The notes: generated by a model not told the origin, from the sequence alone. Numbered from the stretch's first letter, positions 25,063 through 34,965 are shown. The stretch is DNA of 64,000 bases from Haloimpatiens sp042688525 (GCF_042688525.2 NZ_JBHWAB010000001.1:310001-374000), one strand, 5' to 3'. Made by a program: numbers and translations.

Positions 25063-27140
25063 ATGAAACATTATAAAACTAAAAATTTAAGAAATATTGG
25101 TATAATAGGCCACAGTGGTTCTGGAAAAACATCAATTGCAGAAGCGTTATTATATTATACTAAAGTTACAGATAGATTAGGAAAAGTAGAAGAAGGAAAC
25201 ACTATATGTGATTATGATATGGAAGAAAAAAGAAGAAAAATATCTATTTCTACGGCAATAGCTCCATGTGAATGGGAAGATACTAAAATTAATATAATAG
25301 ATACTCCTGGATATTTTGATTTTGTTGGCGAAATGATTGAAGGATTGAGAGCAGCAGATATATCTATAATAAGTGTTTGTGGGGTATCAGGAATTGAAGT
25401 TGGAACAGAAAAAGCTTGGAAGTATGTAAATAATCATAATTTACCCAGAGCATTTTTTATAAATAAATTAGATAGAGAAAATAGTGATTTTGAAAAGGTT
25501 TTAAACCAATTAAAAGATAAATTTGGAATTTCTGTAGTTCCAATTCAATATCCAATAGGTAAAGAAGAAAATTTTAAAGGAATCATTAATGTTATATCAA
25601 GGAGGGCTAGAATATTTAATCCTAAGACTCATGAAATGGAAGAAGCAAAAGTACCAGAAGAATTAGTAGGTAAGGTAGAAAAATGTAAAAATATGATTAT
25701 TGAAGCAGTTGCAGAAACTGATGAAGTATTATTGGATAAATATTTTAATGAGGGAACATTAACTGATGAAGAAATTTATAATGGATTGATTAAAGGAGCT
25801 GCAGAAGGAGAAATTGCTCCAGTTATGTGTGGTTCTGCTTATTTAGGAATTGGAACACATACCTTGCTTGAAGATATTGTTGAATGTTTTCCATCACCAA
25901 CAGATTCAAATTTTGCAACGGTGTTAGATATAAAATCAAATGAAGAAAAACAAATTAAAATTGATGAAAATGGCCCATTTTCAGCGTTTATTTTTAAAAC
26001 AATAGCAGATCCATTTGTAGGAAAGTTATCATTATTCAAAGTAATGAGTGGTAAAATTAAACAAGATACTGTAGTATATAATACTAATAAAGGTAAACAA
26101 GAAAAAATAGGTAATATGTACTATTTAAAAGGAAAAGATCAAATTTCTACAAAGGAAATTATAGCAGGAGATCTAGGTGCTGTAGCAAAGCTTCAATGTA
26201 CAACTACAGGAGATACACTATGTGATGTGTCTAATAAAATTAAGTTTGAGTCTATAGAGTTTCCAAAACCAATGTTGTCAAGATCTGTATTTACTACATC
26301 TAAGGGAGACGAAGATAAGTTGTCTTCTGGACTTCATAAATTAATAGAAGAGGATTTAACTTTTGAAATATCCAGAGATGTGGAAAATGCAGAAACGATA
26401 ATATCTGGATTAGGGGTTACTCATTTAGATATTATAAGTAATAAATTGAAAAGTAAATTTGGAGTTAATATAGAGTTAAGATTACCTAAAATTCCATATA
26501 GGGAAGCAATAAAAATGGCTTCGGATGTTCAAGGAAAACATAAAAAACAATCTGGTGGTCATGGACAATATGGAGATGTAAAAATTAAATTTGAACCTAG
26601 AACTGATGGGAATGATGAACTTGAATTTGTAGATAAAGTTGTTGGAGGAGTGGTTCCTCGACAATATATACCAGCTGTTGAAAAAGGTCTAAGAGAATGT
26701 ATTAAACATGGAGTTTTAGCTGGATATCCTGTTATAAAGTTGAAAGCTACTCTGCATGATGGTTCATATCATCCAGTTGATTCATCAGAAATGGCATTTA
26801 AACTTGCAGCGTCTCTAGCATACAAAAAAGGTTTAAAGAATGCTCAACCAATACTTTTAGAGCCAGTAATGCATTTAGAAGTTACTGTTCCAGATGAGTA
26901 TATGGGAGATATAATGGCAGATATAAACAAAAAAGAGGAAGAATATTGGGGATGGAACCTCAAAGTGGACATCAAAAAATAATTGCAGAAATTCCTCAAG
27001 CAGAGCTTCTTCAATATGCTACAGATTTAAAATCAATTACTGGAGCTAGAGGAACATTTACTATGAACTTTGAAAGATATGAGGAGGTTCCAACAAATGA
27101 AGCTGAAAAAATAATTCAAGGTTCAAATAAACAAGAATAA
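25063..27140 (+). pseudogene. EF-G-like GTPase (EF-G paralogue) with a one-base frame break near its 3' end
   Basis: Ribosomal translocase paralogue of EF-G. It has G1 GHSGSGKT, G3 DTPG and G4 NKLD; the domain IV segment SGGHGQYGDVKIKFEP and domain V are present. The switch I region reads RRKISISTA rather than the usual ERGITI, which marks the EF-G-2-like group rather than the canonical factor. The main frame stops at 26982. The remaining domain V (MEPQSGHQKIIAEIPQAEL onward) continues in the -1 frame to 27140. The break is at AACAAAAAAGAGG (about 26928-26940): with seven A instead of six the frame would be continuous. It could be a real mutation, slippage at the A run, or a sequencing error. 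ATG 25063 is preferred to 25057 because AAGGGGG lies eight bases before it. Confidence 0.85.
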
Positions 27141-27192
27141 AGTTTATTATATAATGTGCATGTACATCTTATGATTAAAAATAGTTATAAAA

Positions 27193-27222
27193 AATCCTGA
27201 TTGATTAATCAGGATTTTTTTG
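27193..27222 (+). terminator. Terminator after the EF-G-like gene
   Basis: AATCCTGATT and AATCAGGATT form a 10-base-pair stem with loop GATT, followed by a T run. Confidence 0.9.
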
Positions 27223-27310
27223 CGTTTTAAAATATGTAATGATTTTAATCATTGCAAAGTGTATATTTAATGAATTTATGTAAAAACTAATTAAAGTAAG
27301 GAGGGGTAAT

Positions 27311-27544
27311 ATGACTCGGTATAGTCTTAATATAGATGGAAACATTCAATTAAGTGATTATACTAACATAAGTGATTACATTCAATTTTTAAAAGAAAAT
27401 GATGAAATTATTATTAATATAAAGTCAAGGAATAAAGTAGATTCAGATACTGTTTATACAATGCTCAAAAACAGTAATTTTAATGTTATTTATGAAGGAG
27501 GGAGAGAACATGAAACATACTGCATCAAGGCTTATAGAAATTGA
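27311..27544 (+). CDS. Small protein of unknown function
   Basis: A 77-residue protein I do not recognise. It begins with ATG after AAGGAGGGGTAAT, a strong ribosome site. The composition suggests a small soluble alpha/beta domain (MTRYSLNIDGNIQLSDYTNI, then KENDEIIINIKSRNKV). There is no signal peptide, membrane segment or cysteine pair; the single Cys is near the C-terminus. Its last 35 bases overlap the next gene in another frame, so the two are probably translated together as a small operon. Confidence 0.72.
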   Translation: MTRYSLNIDGNIQLSDYTNISDYIQFLKENDEIIINIKSRNKVDSDTVYTMLKNSNFNVIYEGGREHETYCIKAYRN

Positions 27545-27740
27545 TAGGGGAAAATATGACGATATGAATTTAATAAATCAAGCTTATGGATCTGATGGGG
27601 TAAGAGTTCGTCCAAGAGATTTTGATGTTAATGTAGAATTTGAATATGGACTAAAATCAAACACATGGGTATTTTATGATGAAGCTAGAGAAAGAATAAA
27701 GAAAGCTTCAGAGGTAGAAGTAGAAAAATTAAAGCAATAA
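27510..27740 (+). CDS. Small protein of unknown function, overlapping the previous gene
   Basis: A 76-residue protein. The start at 27510 is fixed by GGAGGGAGAG directly upstream; an earlier ATG at 27483 lacks a site. It is charged, with a helical C-terminus (EARERIKKASEVEVEKLKQ) and a central GSDGVRVRPRDFDVNVEFEY. I know no function. It is translationally coupled to the preceding small gene by overlap, and a short terminator follows. Confidence 0.72.
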   Translation: MKHTASRLIEIDRGKYDDMNLINQAYGSDGVRVRPRDFDVNVEFEYGLKSNTWVFYDEARERIKKASEVEVEKLKQ

Positions 27741-27744
27741 TTTA

Positions 27745-27767
27745 AAAGCAGCTTTGCTGCTTTTTGT
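27745..27767 (+). terminator. Terminator of the two-small-gene unit
   Basis: AAAAGCAGC, loop TTT, GCTGCTTTTT; compact GC-centred hairpin with a T run. Confidence 0.85.
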
Positions 27768-27979
27768 ATTTTATAATGATTAAAAATTAAGGAATATATA
27801 TAGTAATTGGTTTAAAATACACAAATGTATTTGGTAGGTAATTTTAAAAAACTGTTTAAAAAAGATATAATTTAGAAAATAATATTATTATTTGAAAACA
27901 TTGAAATATTTTAAATTTAATGTTATATTTAAGTTTGTAAGTTATTTGATAATATATGAAGTTTCGAGAGGTGATATAT

Positions 27980-29239
27980 ATGAGAAAAGAAATTTTTATT
28001 GATAAAAGAACAAAGTTAATGGAGTTAGTAGAAGATAAATCTATAGTACTATTATTTGCAGGAAGAGAACCATATAAATCAGCAGACGAAGTTTACAATT
28101 TTACTCCTAATAGGAATTTTTACTATCTTACAGGTATAAATCGACAAAATATGATTCTTATGATGTACAAAAGAAATGGACAAGTTCATCAAAGCCTATT
28201 TATAGAAAAAAATGATCCACAACTTGCAAGATGGATTGGAGAAAAGATGTCTATTAATGAGGCAAATGAAATATCAGGGATTGAAGATATTCAATACTTA
28301 GATAAATTTTATGATGTACTAGGATTTTTATTTGAAAGATATGAATATAATAACTTGTATTTGGATTTAGAAAGAGCTGAATGGGATATACCAATGACTA
28401 AGGCTCAAGAATTTGCAAAGTATGCAAAAGAAAAATATCCGTTTTTAAATATAAGAAATATTTATCATAATATATGTAAAATGAGACTAGTTAAATCTAA
28501 AGAGGAAATAGACAATATAAGAGAAGCTATAAGAATAACTGAAGAAGGAATATATAATACAATGAGAAATATGAAACCGGGAATGATGGAATACCAGGTA
28601 GAAGCATACTTTGATTTTGTATTAATAAGTAATGGAGTAACAGATAAAGCTTTTAAAACAATAGCTGCATCTGGAAAAAATGCTGCAACTCTTCATTATT
28701 CAGATAATAATTGTAAAACTAAAGATAGAGAACTTATACAATTTGATTTGGGTGCACAATATAAATATTATAATGGAGACATAAGTCGTGCAATACCTCT
28801 AAATGGTAAATTTACAGAAAGACAAAAACAAGTATATAATGTAGTGTTAAGAGCTAATAAAAATGTTATAGAAATGACTAAACCAGGTGTTAGTTTTGCA
28901 GAGTTAGAAGCTAAGACAAGAGAAATTTTGGCACAAGGCTGCATAGAACTTGGACTTATGAAGGATCCATCAGAATTATCTAAATACTATTTTCATAGTG
29001 TAGGTCATCATCTTGGACTTGATACACACGATGTTGGAGGAAAAGACGATAGATTAAAACCAGGAATGGTATTTACAGATGAACCAGGATTGTATATACC
29101 AGAAGAAGGAATAGGTATAAGAATAGAAGATGATTTACTTGTAACAGAAGATGGTTGTGAGGTATTAACTAAAAACATGATTAAAGAAATTAGTGAAATA
29201 GAAGATTATATGGCAAAAAATAATAATAATTTAAAATAA
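27980..29239 (+). CDS. pepP: Xaa-Pro aminopeptidase (aminopeptidase P family)
   Basis: Removes an N-terminal residue when proline follows; cytoplasmic metallo-exopeptidase of the M24B pita-bread fold. The 419-residue protein has an N-terminal creatinase-like domain (YNFTPNRNFYYLTGI). The catalytic domain's metal ligands fall in order: Asp in FDLGAQ (about 255), Asp in NGDISR (about 266), His in VGHHLGLDTHD (about 341), Glu in TDEPGLYI (about 367) and Glu in IRIEDDLLV (about 382). The start at 27980 follows GAGAGGTGAT. An upstream in-frame ATG at 27956 has no site. A strong terminator follows. It is close to the peptide transporter genes, consistent with peptide use. Confidence 0.93.
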   Translation: MRKEIFIDKRTKLMELVEDKSIVLLFAGREPYKSADEVYNFTPNRNFYYLTGINRQNMILMMYKRNGQVHQSLFIEKNDPQLARWIGEKMSINEANEISGIEDIQYLDKFYDVLGFLFERYEYNNLYLDLERAEWDIPMTKAQEFAKYAKEKYPFLNIRNIYHNICKMRLVKSKEEIDNIREAIRITEEGIYNTMRNMKPGMMEYQVEAYFDFVLISNGVTDKAFKTIAASGKNAATLHYSDNNCKTKDRELIQFDLGAQYKYYNGDISRAIPLNGKFTERQKQVYNVVLRANKNVIEMTKPGVSFAELEAKTREILAQGCIELGLMKDPSELSKYYFHSVGHHLGLDTHDVGGKDDRLKPGMVFTDEPGLYIPEEGIGIRIEDDLLVTEDGCEVLTKNMIKEISEIEDYMAKNNNNLK

Positions 29240-29285
29240 GTATGATATAATAACATTATTTATATAAGTATAAACTGTATATAAT

Positions 29286-29328
29286 TAGCTCAGAATGATA
29301 ATAATTTTATTCTGAGCTATTTTTTTTA
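29286..29328 (+). terminator. Terminator after pepP
   Basis: TAGCTCAGAAT (29286-29296) pairs with ATTCTGAGCTA (29309-29319) and is followed by eight T. Confidence 0.92.
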
Positions 29329-29382
29329 TAATATAATAAATTATTTGTAAGAATAAGTAGGTAGAAAAAAGGAGGAGATTAA

Positions 29383-31125
29383 GTGGTAAAAAAATTTTTA
29401 AAATATTATAAACCTCATATGAAACTTTTTATGTTGGATTTACTTTGTGCATTTTTAGTATCCGGTGCTGATTTATTTTTTCCTATGTTCACAAGGCAAA
29501 TTATTAATGATGTAATTCCAAATAGAAAATTAGAAATGTTGTATATTTTATCTGCCATTTTAATTGGCTTATATATAATGAAATTGATATTTAACTACAT
29601 AGTAGATTATTGGGGACATGTCGTTGGGGTAAGAATGCAGTATGATATGAGAAAAGACATATTTGCACACCTACAGAAATTATCTTTTAGCTATTTTGAC
29701 GATAATAAAACAGGACATATAATGTCAAGAATAGTTAATGATTTACAACAAATATCAGAGCTTGCACATCATGGACCAGAAGATTTATTTATTTCTATTG
29801 TTATGATAGTAGGATCTTTTATTATACTTTGCACTATTAATATAAGACTTACTTTAATAGTATTTGCATTTATACCTATAATGGTTTGGTTTGCAATAAA
29901 GAAAAGAGTGAAAATGTCTAAAGCATTTAAAGACGTTCGTAAAAAGATTGCAAATGTAAATTCACAGTTGGAGAATAGTATTTTAGGAATAAGGGTAGCA
30001 AAATCTTTTACTAATGAAGATTATGAGATGCATAAGTTTGATGAAGGAAATGTAGAATTTAGATATTCACGTGAATATGCATATAAATCAATGGCTGAAT
30101 TTTTTTCAGGAATAAGATTTATGATAAATATTTTAAATGTAGTAGTAATGCTTGTAGGAGGACTGTTTGTATATAGAGGTGTAATAAATAATGGAGATTT
30201 AGTAGCATACTTTTTATACATAAATTTGTTTATACAACCTATAAGGAGGCTTGCTAGTTTTGTGGAACAATACCAATCTGGAATGGCTGGATTTGAGAGA
30301 TTTATTGAAATAATGAATATAGAACCTAAAATAAAAGATAGTAAAAATGCTGTAAAAATTAATAATGTGAAGGGTAATATAGAATTTAAGGATGTAACAT
30401 TTAAATATAATGAAAAAAAATTCATTTTAAACCACTTAAACTTGAAGGTAAATAAAGGGAAAACGTTAGCGCTAGTTGGTCCTTCAGGTGGTGGAAAAAC
30501 AACTTTATGTCATCTTATACCTAGATTTTATGAAGTAACTAATGGAGAAATACTTATAGATGGAAAAAATATAAAAGACGTTACTTTAAAATCTTTAAGA
30601 AGTAACATAGGGATTGTTCAGCAAGATGTTTTTTTATTTACAGGAACAATAAAAGAGAATATATTATATGGAAGATCAGATGCTTGTGATGAAGATATAA
30701 TACAAGCGGCTAAAAGTGCTAATATACATGATTTTATTATGGAACTCCCTGATAAATATGAAACTTATGTTGGAGAGAGAGGAATAAAATTATCAGGAGG
30801 ACAAAAGCAAAGAATTTCTATATCAAGAGTATTTTTAAAAAATCCTCCAATATTGATACTTGATGAAGCTACTTCAGCTCTTGATAATGAAACAGAGCTT
30901 ATGATACAAAAATCTTTAGAACAACTTTCAAAAGGAAGAACTACTATAGTTGTTGCACACAGGCTTTCAACTATAAAAAATGCAGATGAGATAGTTGTAT
31001 TAACAGATAAAGGAATAGAAGAAATAGGAACGCATAAAGAACTTATGATGAAAAAAGGAATATATTTTAATTTATATAATACACAATTTAAAGAAGACAA
31101 TTTTTATGAAATTGAAAACTGCTAA
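29383..31125 (+). CDS. ABC exporter half-transporter (fused membrane and ATPase domains)
   Basis: A 580-residue half-transporter that would act as a dimer in the membrane to export a lipid, drug or peptide; the substrate is unknown. Residues about 1-310 form the six-helix exporter membrane domain. The nucleotide-binding domain has Walker A GPSGGGKTT (about 366), Q-loop IVQQDVFLF, signature LSGGQKQR (about 471), Walker B ILILDEATSALD (about 490) and the H-loop VAHRLSTI. All catalytic residues are present, so it is likely active alone as a homodimer. It starts with GTG at 29383, after GGAGGAG. The stop codon is inside the 5' arm of its terminator. Confidence 0.93.
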   Translation: MVKKFLKYYKPHMKLFMLDLLCAFLVSGADLFFPMFTRQIINDVIPNRKLEMLYILSAILIGLYIMKLIFNYIVDYWGHVVGVRMQYDMRKDIFAHLQKLSFSYFDDNKTGHIMSRIVNDLQQISELAHHGPEDLFISIVMIVGSFIILCTINIRLTLIVFAFIPIMVWFAIKKRVKMSKAFKDVRKKIANVNSQLENSILGIRVAKSFTNEDYEMHKFDEGNVEFRYSREYAYKSMAEFFSGIRFMINILNVVVMLVGGLFVYRGVINNGDLVAYFLYINLFIQPIRRLASFVEQYQSGMAGFERFIEIMNIEPKIKDSKNAVKINNVKGNIEFKDVTFKYNEKKFILNHLNLKVNKGKTLALVGPSGGGKTTLCHLIPRFYEVTNGEILIDGKNIKDVTLKSLRSNIGIVQQDVFLFTGTIKENILYGRSDACDEDIIQAAKSANIHDFIMELPDKYETYVGERGIKLSGGQKQRISISRVFLKNPPILILDEATSALDNETELMIQKSLEQLSKGRTTIVVAHRLSTIKNADEIVVLTDKGIEEIGTHKELMMKKGIYFNLYNTQFKEDNFYEIENC

Positions 31126-31142
31126 GTTTAGCAGTTTTTTTT
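31117..31142 (+). terminator. Terminator overlapping the ABC exporter stop codon
   Basis: AACTGCTA and TAGCAGTT form an 8-base-pair stem followed by nine T. The TAA stop codon (31123-31125) lies within the hairpin. Confidence 0.88.
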
Positions 31143-31143
31143 T

Positions 31144-31177
31144 ATATAAGTTCTAAATTTATATTTAGAACTTATAT
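31144..31177. repeat. Perfect 14-base-pair inverted repeat ahead of oppA
   Basis: ATATAAGTTCTAAA (31144-31157) and TTTAGAACTTATAT (31164-31177) are perfect inverted arms with a six-base loop. No T run follows, so it is not a standard terminator. It lies 38 bases before oppA, where an operator or a 5' mRNA hairpin could sit. Confidence 0.6.
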
Positions 31178-31214
31178 ATATATTAATGTAAAAAAAAAGA
31201 AAAGGGGTTGTGAA

Positions 31215-32993
31215 ATGAAGAGGAAAAAAAGAAAGCTTTTTGCAGTTCTTGGCTTGCTGACAGCATTTATGCTAGTTTTTTCAGGATGTAAGGATAAACC
31301 AAAAGATAATAGCGATGAAAAGAAACCTAGTGTTGAGCAGAATGAGGAAAAAGGAAAAGAAGATGAACAAGCAAATAATGAAGAGACTAAACCAAAATCT
31401 GAATATACTAACGTAATTAAAGCTTCAAATCCAGAAAAGTTACCACCTGCAGCAGGAGAAAGAAAGGATACATTAGTAATAGGAGTTCACACACCAGAAG
31501 GAAAATTCAATCCTATTTATTCATCACTTGTAGATGATAGTTATGTAGTTTCACTTATATTTGATGGAATGGTTAGTAATGATGAAAAAGGAAATCCAAC
31601 TCCAAGCTTAGCTGAAAAATGGGAGATTTCTGAAGATGGAAAAACTTATACTTTCCATTTAAAAGATGGAGTAAAATTCTCAAATGGAGATGATTTGACA
31701 ACAGAAGATGTTGAGTTTACTTATACAGCAATATGTGATCCTAATTATACTGGACCAAGATTTGATGCAGTTGAAAAATTAGAAGGATATAAAGAATATC
31801 ATAAAGGAAATGCAGAAAAAGTTAAAGGTATAAAAGTTATAGATCCCCATACAATTTCTTTTACATTAACACAAGTAAAAGCACCTGCAATATATGATTT
31901 TGGATATGGAATTATGTCAAAGAAATATTATGGTTTTAAAAAAGGAAATATAAAAGAAATAGAACCTAAATTTGTAAAACCTATGGGTTCTGGTGCTTAT
32001 ATTTTTAAGGAATACAAGCCAGGACAAGAAGTGGTTCTTGAAAGTAATCCAAATTTTTGGAAAGGTGAACCGAAAGTTAAAAACTTAATTATAAAAGCTA
32101 CAACAGCAGAAAATGAAATTCAACAAATATTAGCTGGTGAAGTTGATGTATGTGGAATAGCAGCTAGAGCAGAAAATGTACAGCAAATTAAAGATGCAGG
32201 ATTTTTAGATATGCAAATATACCCTGCTAATGGATACACTTATATAGGACCAAATTTGAGATTAGACAAATTTAAAGATAAAAAAGTTCGTCAAGCGTTG
32301 ACTTATGGTTTAAATAGAGAAGGATTTGTAAAGGCTTATTTTGGAGAATATGCTGATGTATGTAATGGACCAATGTCTCCAGTTTCTTGGGCTTATACTG
32401 ATGACTTAAAGAAATACGAATATAATCCAGAAAAAGCTAATCAATTATTAGATGAAGCTGGATGGGTTAAAAAGGATGATGGATGGAGATATAAAGATGG
32501 TAAAAAATTTACAATTGATTGGTACACTTATACAGGAAGTAAATATGTAGCTACTTTAATACCAATAGTAAAAGAATGCTGGAAAAAAATAGGGATAGAT
32601 GTTAGAGCAGAACTTATGGAAGGCGCTACAATGCAGAATAAAGTTTTTGATAAACAAGAATTTCAAATGTATAATATGGGCTGGGCTCTTAGTATAGATC
32701 CAGATAATTTAGGTATATTTGGTATATCTCAAGATGTAAAAGGTGGATATAATACAGTAGGATGGAGAAATGAAGAAGGAGAAAAGCTTTTACAAGATGG
32801 AATAAAAACTATAGATACTGAGAAGAGAAAAGAAATATATCAAAAATGGTTAAAAATAGCTAATGAAGAGTTACCATATATATTTATAGCTCAAGATAAG
32901 GATATTTGGGTAGTTAGCTCTAGAGTTAAAGGTTTTGATATTTCTCCTTATATGGATTTTACTTTTAATATTGAAAAAGTAGAGATTAAGTAA
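31215..32993 (+). CDS. oppA: Oligopeptide ABC transporter, substrate-binding lipoprotein
   Basis: Binds peptides at the outer face of the membrane for OppBCDF. The 592-residue protein starts with a lipoprotein signal (MKRKKRKLFAVLGLLTAF, lipobox FSGC) with the lipidated Cys at about residue 25. A very charged linker of about 40 residues, rich in Lys, Glu and Asn, follows. The family-5 solute-binding domain includes YTFHLKDGVKFSNGDDLTTE and later IDPDNLGIFG. It opens a five-gene opp operon. A short hairpin between oppA and oppB (33010-33029) may allow more oppA than oppBCDF mRNA. The start follows AAAGGGGTTGTGAA. Confidence 0.94.
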   Translation: MKRKKRKLFAVLGLLTAFMLVFSGCKDKPKDNSDEKKPSVEQNEEKGKEDEQANNEETKPKSEYTNVIKASNPEKLPPAAGERKDTLVIGVHTPEGKFNPIYSSLVDDSYVVSLIFDGMVSNDEKGNPTPSLAEKWEISEDGKTYTFHLKDGVKFSNGDDLTTEDVEFTYTAICDPNYTGPRFDAVEKLEGYKEYHKGNAEKVKGIKVIDPHTISFTLTQVKAPAIYDFGYGIMSKKYYGFKKGNIKEIEPKFVKPMGSGAYIFKEYKPGQEVVLESNPNFWKGEPKVKNLIIKATTAENEIQQILAGEVDVCGIAARAENVQQIKDAGFLDMQIYPANGYTYIGPNLRLDKFKDKKVRQALTYGLNREGFVKAYFGEYADVCNGPMSPVSWAYTDDLKKYEYNPEKANQLLDEAGWVKKDDGWRYKDGKKFTIDWYTYTGSKYVATLIPIVKECWKKIGIDVRAELMEGATMQNKVFDKQEFQMYNMGWALSIDPDNLGIFGISQDVKGGYNTVGWRNEEGEKLLQDGIKTIDTEKRKEIYQKWLKIANEELPYIFIAQDKDIWVVSSRVKGFDISPYMDFTFNIEKVEIK

Positions 32994-33009
32994 TGTAAAG
33001 TTAAATTAT

Positions 33010-33029
33010 GCTCAGCAAGAAATTGCTGG
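33010..33029 (+). promoter_or_regulatory. Hairpin between oppA and oppB
   Basis: CTCAGCAA (33011-33018) pairs with TTGCTGGG (33023-33030 region) with one G-T pair, loop GAAA. There is no T run. It is placed where intercistronic stabilising or partial-termination hairpins sit in binding-protein operons. Confidence 0.55.
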
Positions 33030-33052
33030 GCATATATAAAAGGGGGCAAAAA

Positions 33053-34015
33053 ATGAAAAATTATGTATTAAGGCGTCTTTTACAGATGATACCTATACTT
33101 ATTGGAGTATCTATTCTTATATTTTTAATAATACAAATGGCTCCAGGAGATCCACTTTCACTGCAAATGGATCCTCATATGAGTGCAGAAACAAAAGCAG
33201 AATTAAGAAGTAAATACAATTTTGATAAAAATCCTGTTGTACAATATGGAATTTGGGCAGGAAAAGCTTTAAAGGGTGATTTTGGACAGTCTTTTTATTA
33301 TAAACAACCTGTAGGAAAGGTAATGAAAACATATATATGGAATTCTTTTAGACTTTCTATAATTTCTTTTATACTTGCCATAATAATATCTATACCTATT
33401 GGAGTTGTTTCTGCAACAAAACAATATTCAGGATTTGATTATTTTTTCACTGTATTTGCACTGATTGGTATATCAATACCTTCTTTTTTCTTTGGAATGC
33501 TTCTTATGAAATGGTTTGCAGTTGATTTACATTGGCTTCCTGTAGCAGGTATGCACACAGCTGGAGCAAAATTATCAGGTATTAGTAATTTTTTAGATGT
33601 ATTAAAACATATGATCCTTCCGTTAATTGTATTAACATTAGCAAGTCTTGCAAGTTTTATGAGATATACAAGATCTAGTATGCTTGAGGTAATAAGACAA
33701 GATTATATAAGAACAGCTAGAGCAAAAGGACTTAAAGAAAAGGTAGTTATATACAGACATGCATTAAAAAATGCAATGATACCTGTTATAACTCTATTTG
33801 GTTTTTGGCTTCCAGCTTTATTTAGTGGTGCTATAATTACTGAAACTATATTTGGATGGCCAGGAATTGGTCCAGTTATTTTAAAAGCTGTAAATGGAAG
33901 AGATTATCCATTGCTTATGGGAATAAATATGCTTCTTGCTTTATTAGTTCTTTTAGGAAATTTATTAGCAGATATAATTTATGCAGCAATTGATCCAAGA
34001 ATAAGATATCAATAG
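33053..34015 (+). CDS. oppB: Oligopeptide ABC transporter permease OppB
   Basis: Membrane channel subunit of 320 residues with about six hydrophobic segments. The N-terminal MAPGDPLSLQMDP is the OppB signature region. The ATPase-docking loop is RQDYIRTARAKGLKEKVVIYRHALKNA, and the C-terminus ends LLADIIYAAIDPRIRYQ. The start at 33053 (MKNYVLRR) follows AGGGGGCAAAAA; an in-frame ATG at 33008 would add an extension encoded by the intercistronic hairpin and is rejected. oppC follows after 12 bases with a GGGAGGTG site. Confidence 0.95.
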   Translation: MKNYVLRRLLQMIPILIGVSILIFLIIQMAPGDPLSLQMDPHMSAETKAELRSKYNFDKNPVVQYGIWAGKALKGDFGQSFYYKQPVGKVMKTYIWNSFRLSIISFILAIIISIPIGVVSATKQYSGFDYFFTVFALIGISIPSFFFGMLLMKWFAVDLHWLPVAGMHTAGAKLSGISNFLDVLKHMILPLIVLTLASLASFMRYTRSSMLEVIRQDYIRTARAKGLKEKVVIYRHALKNAMIPVITLFGFWLPALFSGAIITETIFGWPGIGPVILKAVNGRDYPLLMGINMLLALLVLLGNLLADIIYAAIDPRIRYQ

Positions 34016-34027
34016 GGAGGTGATATT

Positions 34028-34951
34028 TTGAAGAACATGTCTGTAAAAAAAATTAATAATGAAGATATTAAAGAAGCAGAAGTCATGAGTCCATTTAAAA
34101 CTGTGATGAAAAGACTTAAGAAAAACAAATTAGCCATAGTAGGGTTGTATATACTAGTTTTCATGATATTATTCTCTTTTGTAGGACCGTTAATATCTCA
34201 TTATAAAGTTGATGGTAATGATTTGACTAATTTATATGCAGCACCTAGTGCAAAACATTGGCTGGGAACAGATGAGGTAGGAAGAGATGTATTAACACGT
34301 CTTATGTATGGAGGACGAGTATCTTTATTAGTGGGAATTATAGCAGTAATTATTGAAATTGTAATAGGAAGTGTACTTGGTGCAATAGCAGGATATTATG
34401 GAGGAATAGTAGATACAATTATAATGAGAATAGCAGATATACTTATGTGTATACCAGGATTACCACTTTTAATAATGCTTGCTGCCGTAATGTCAGATTT
34501 GAGGATTAATCCTCAAAATAGATTGTTTGTAATAATGTTTATAATTGGGTTTGTAAGTTGGCCAGGTTTATGTCGTATAGTTCGAGGGCAAATTCTTTCA
34601 TTGAGAGAGCAGGAGTTTATGCAAGCAGCAGAATGTTTGGGGTTGAGTGATAAAAGGAAAATACTTATACACTTATTACCTAATACATTAGCATCAATAA
34701 TAGTATCGGCTACTCTTGGAATAGGAGGGGCAATCTTAATGGAATCTACTTTAAGTTATTTAGGCTTAGGGGTTACTCCACCGACATCGTCTTGGGGACA
34801 AATGATTCAAGCCGTAAATGATTCATTTACAATTCAACATAGAGCCTGGATGTGGGCACCACCAGGAGTCTGTATCTTCTTAACAGTTATGGCTATAAAT
34901 TTATTTGGTGATGGATTAAGAGATGCTATAGATCCTAAATTAAAGGTATAG
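34028..34951 (+). CDS. oppC: Oligopeptide ABC transporter permease OppC
   Basis: Second channel subunit, 307 residues, with an N-terminal cytoplasmic tail (about residues 1-35) and then about six membrane segments. Family motifs are HWLGTDEVGRDVLTRLMYGG, the docking loop REQEFMQAAECLGLSDKRK, and GLGVTPPTSSWGQMIQ. It starts with TTG at 34028 behind GGGAGGTG; an ATG three codons in (34037) is the alternative. The gene spacing to oppB and oppD is short, so it is one operon. Confidence 0.94.
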   Translation: MKNMSVKKINNEDIKEAEVMSPFKTVMKRLKKNKLAIVGLYILVFMILFSFVGPLISHYKVDGNDLTNLYAAPSAKHWLGTDEVGRDVLTRLMYGGRVSLLVGIIAVIIEIVIGSVLGAIAGYYGGIVDTIIMRIADILMCIPGLPLLIMLAAVMSDLRINPQNRLFVIMFIIGFVSWPGLCRIVRGQILSLREQEFMQAAECLGLSDKRKILIHLLPNTLASIIVSATLGIGGAILMESTLSYLGLGVTPPTSSWGQMIQAVNDSFTIQHRAWMWAPPGVCIFLTVMAINLFGDGLRDAIDPKLKV

Positions 34952-34965
34952 GAGGGGGTGCTGAA

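Noticed and set aside
26946..27140. A separate 64-residue gene starting MEPQSGHQK.
   Set aside because: It is the frameshifted end of the EF-G-like protein, with no ribosome site of its own.
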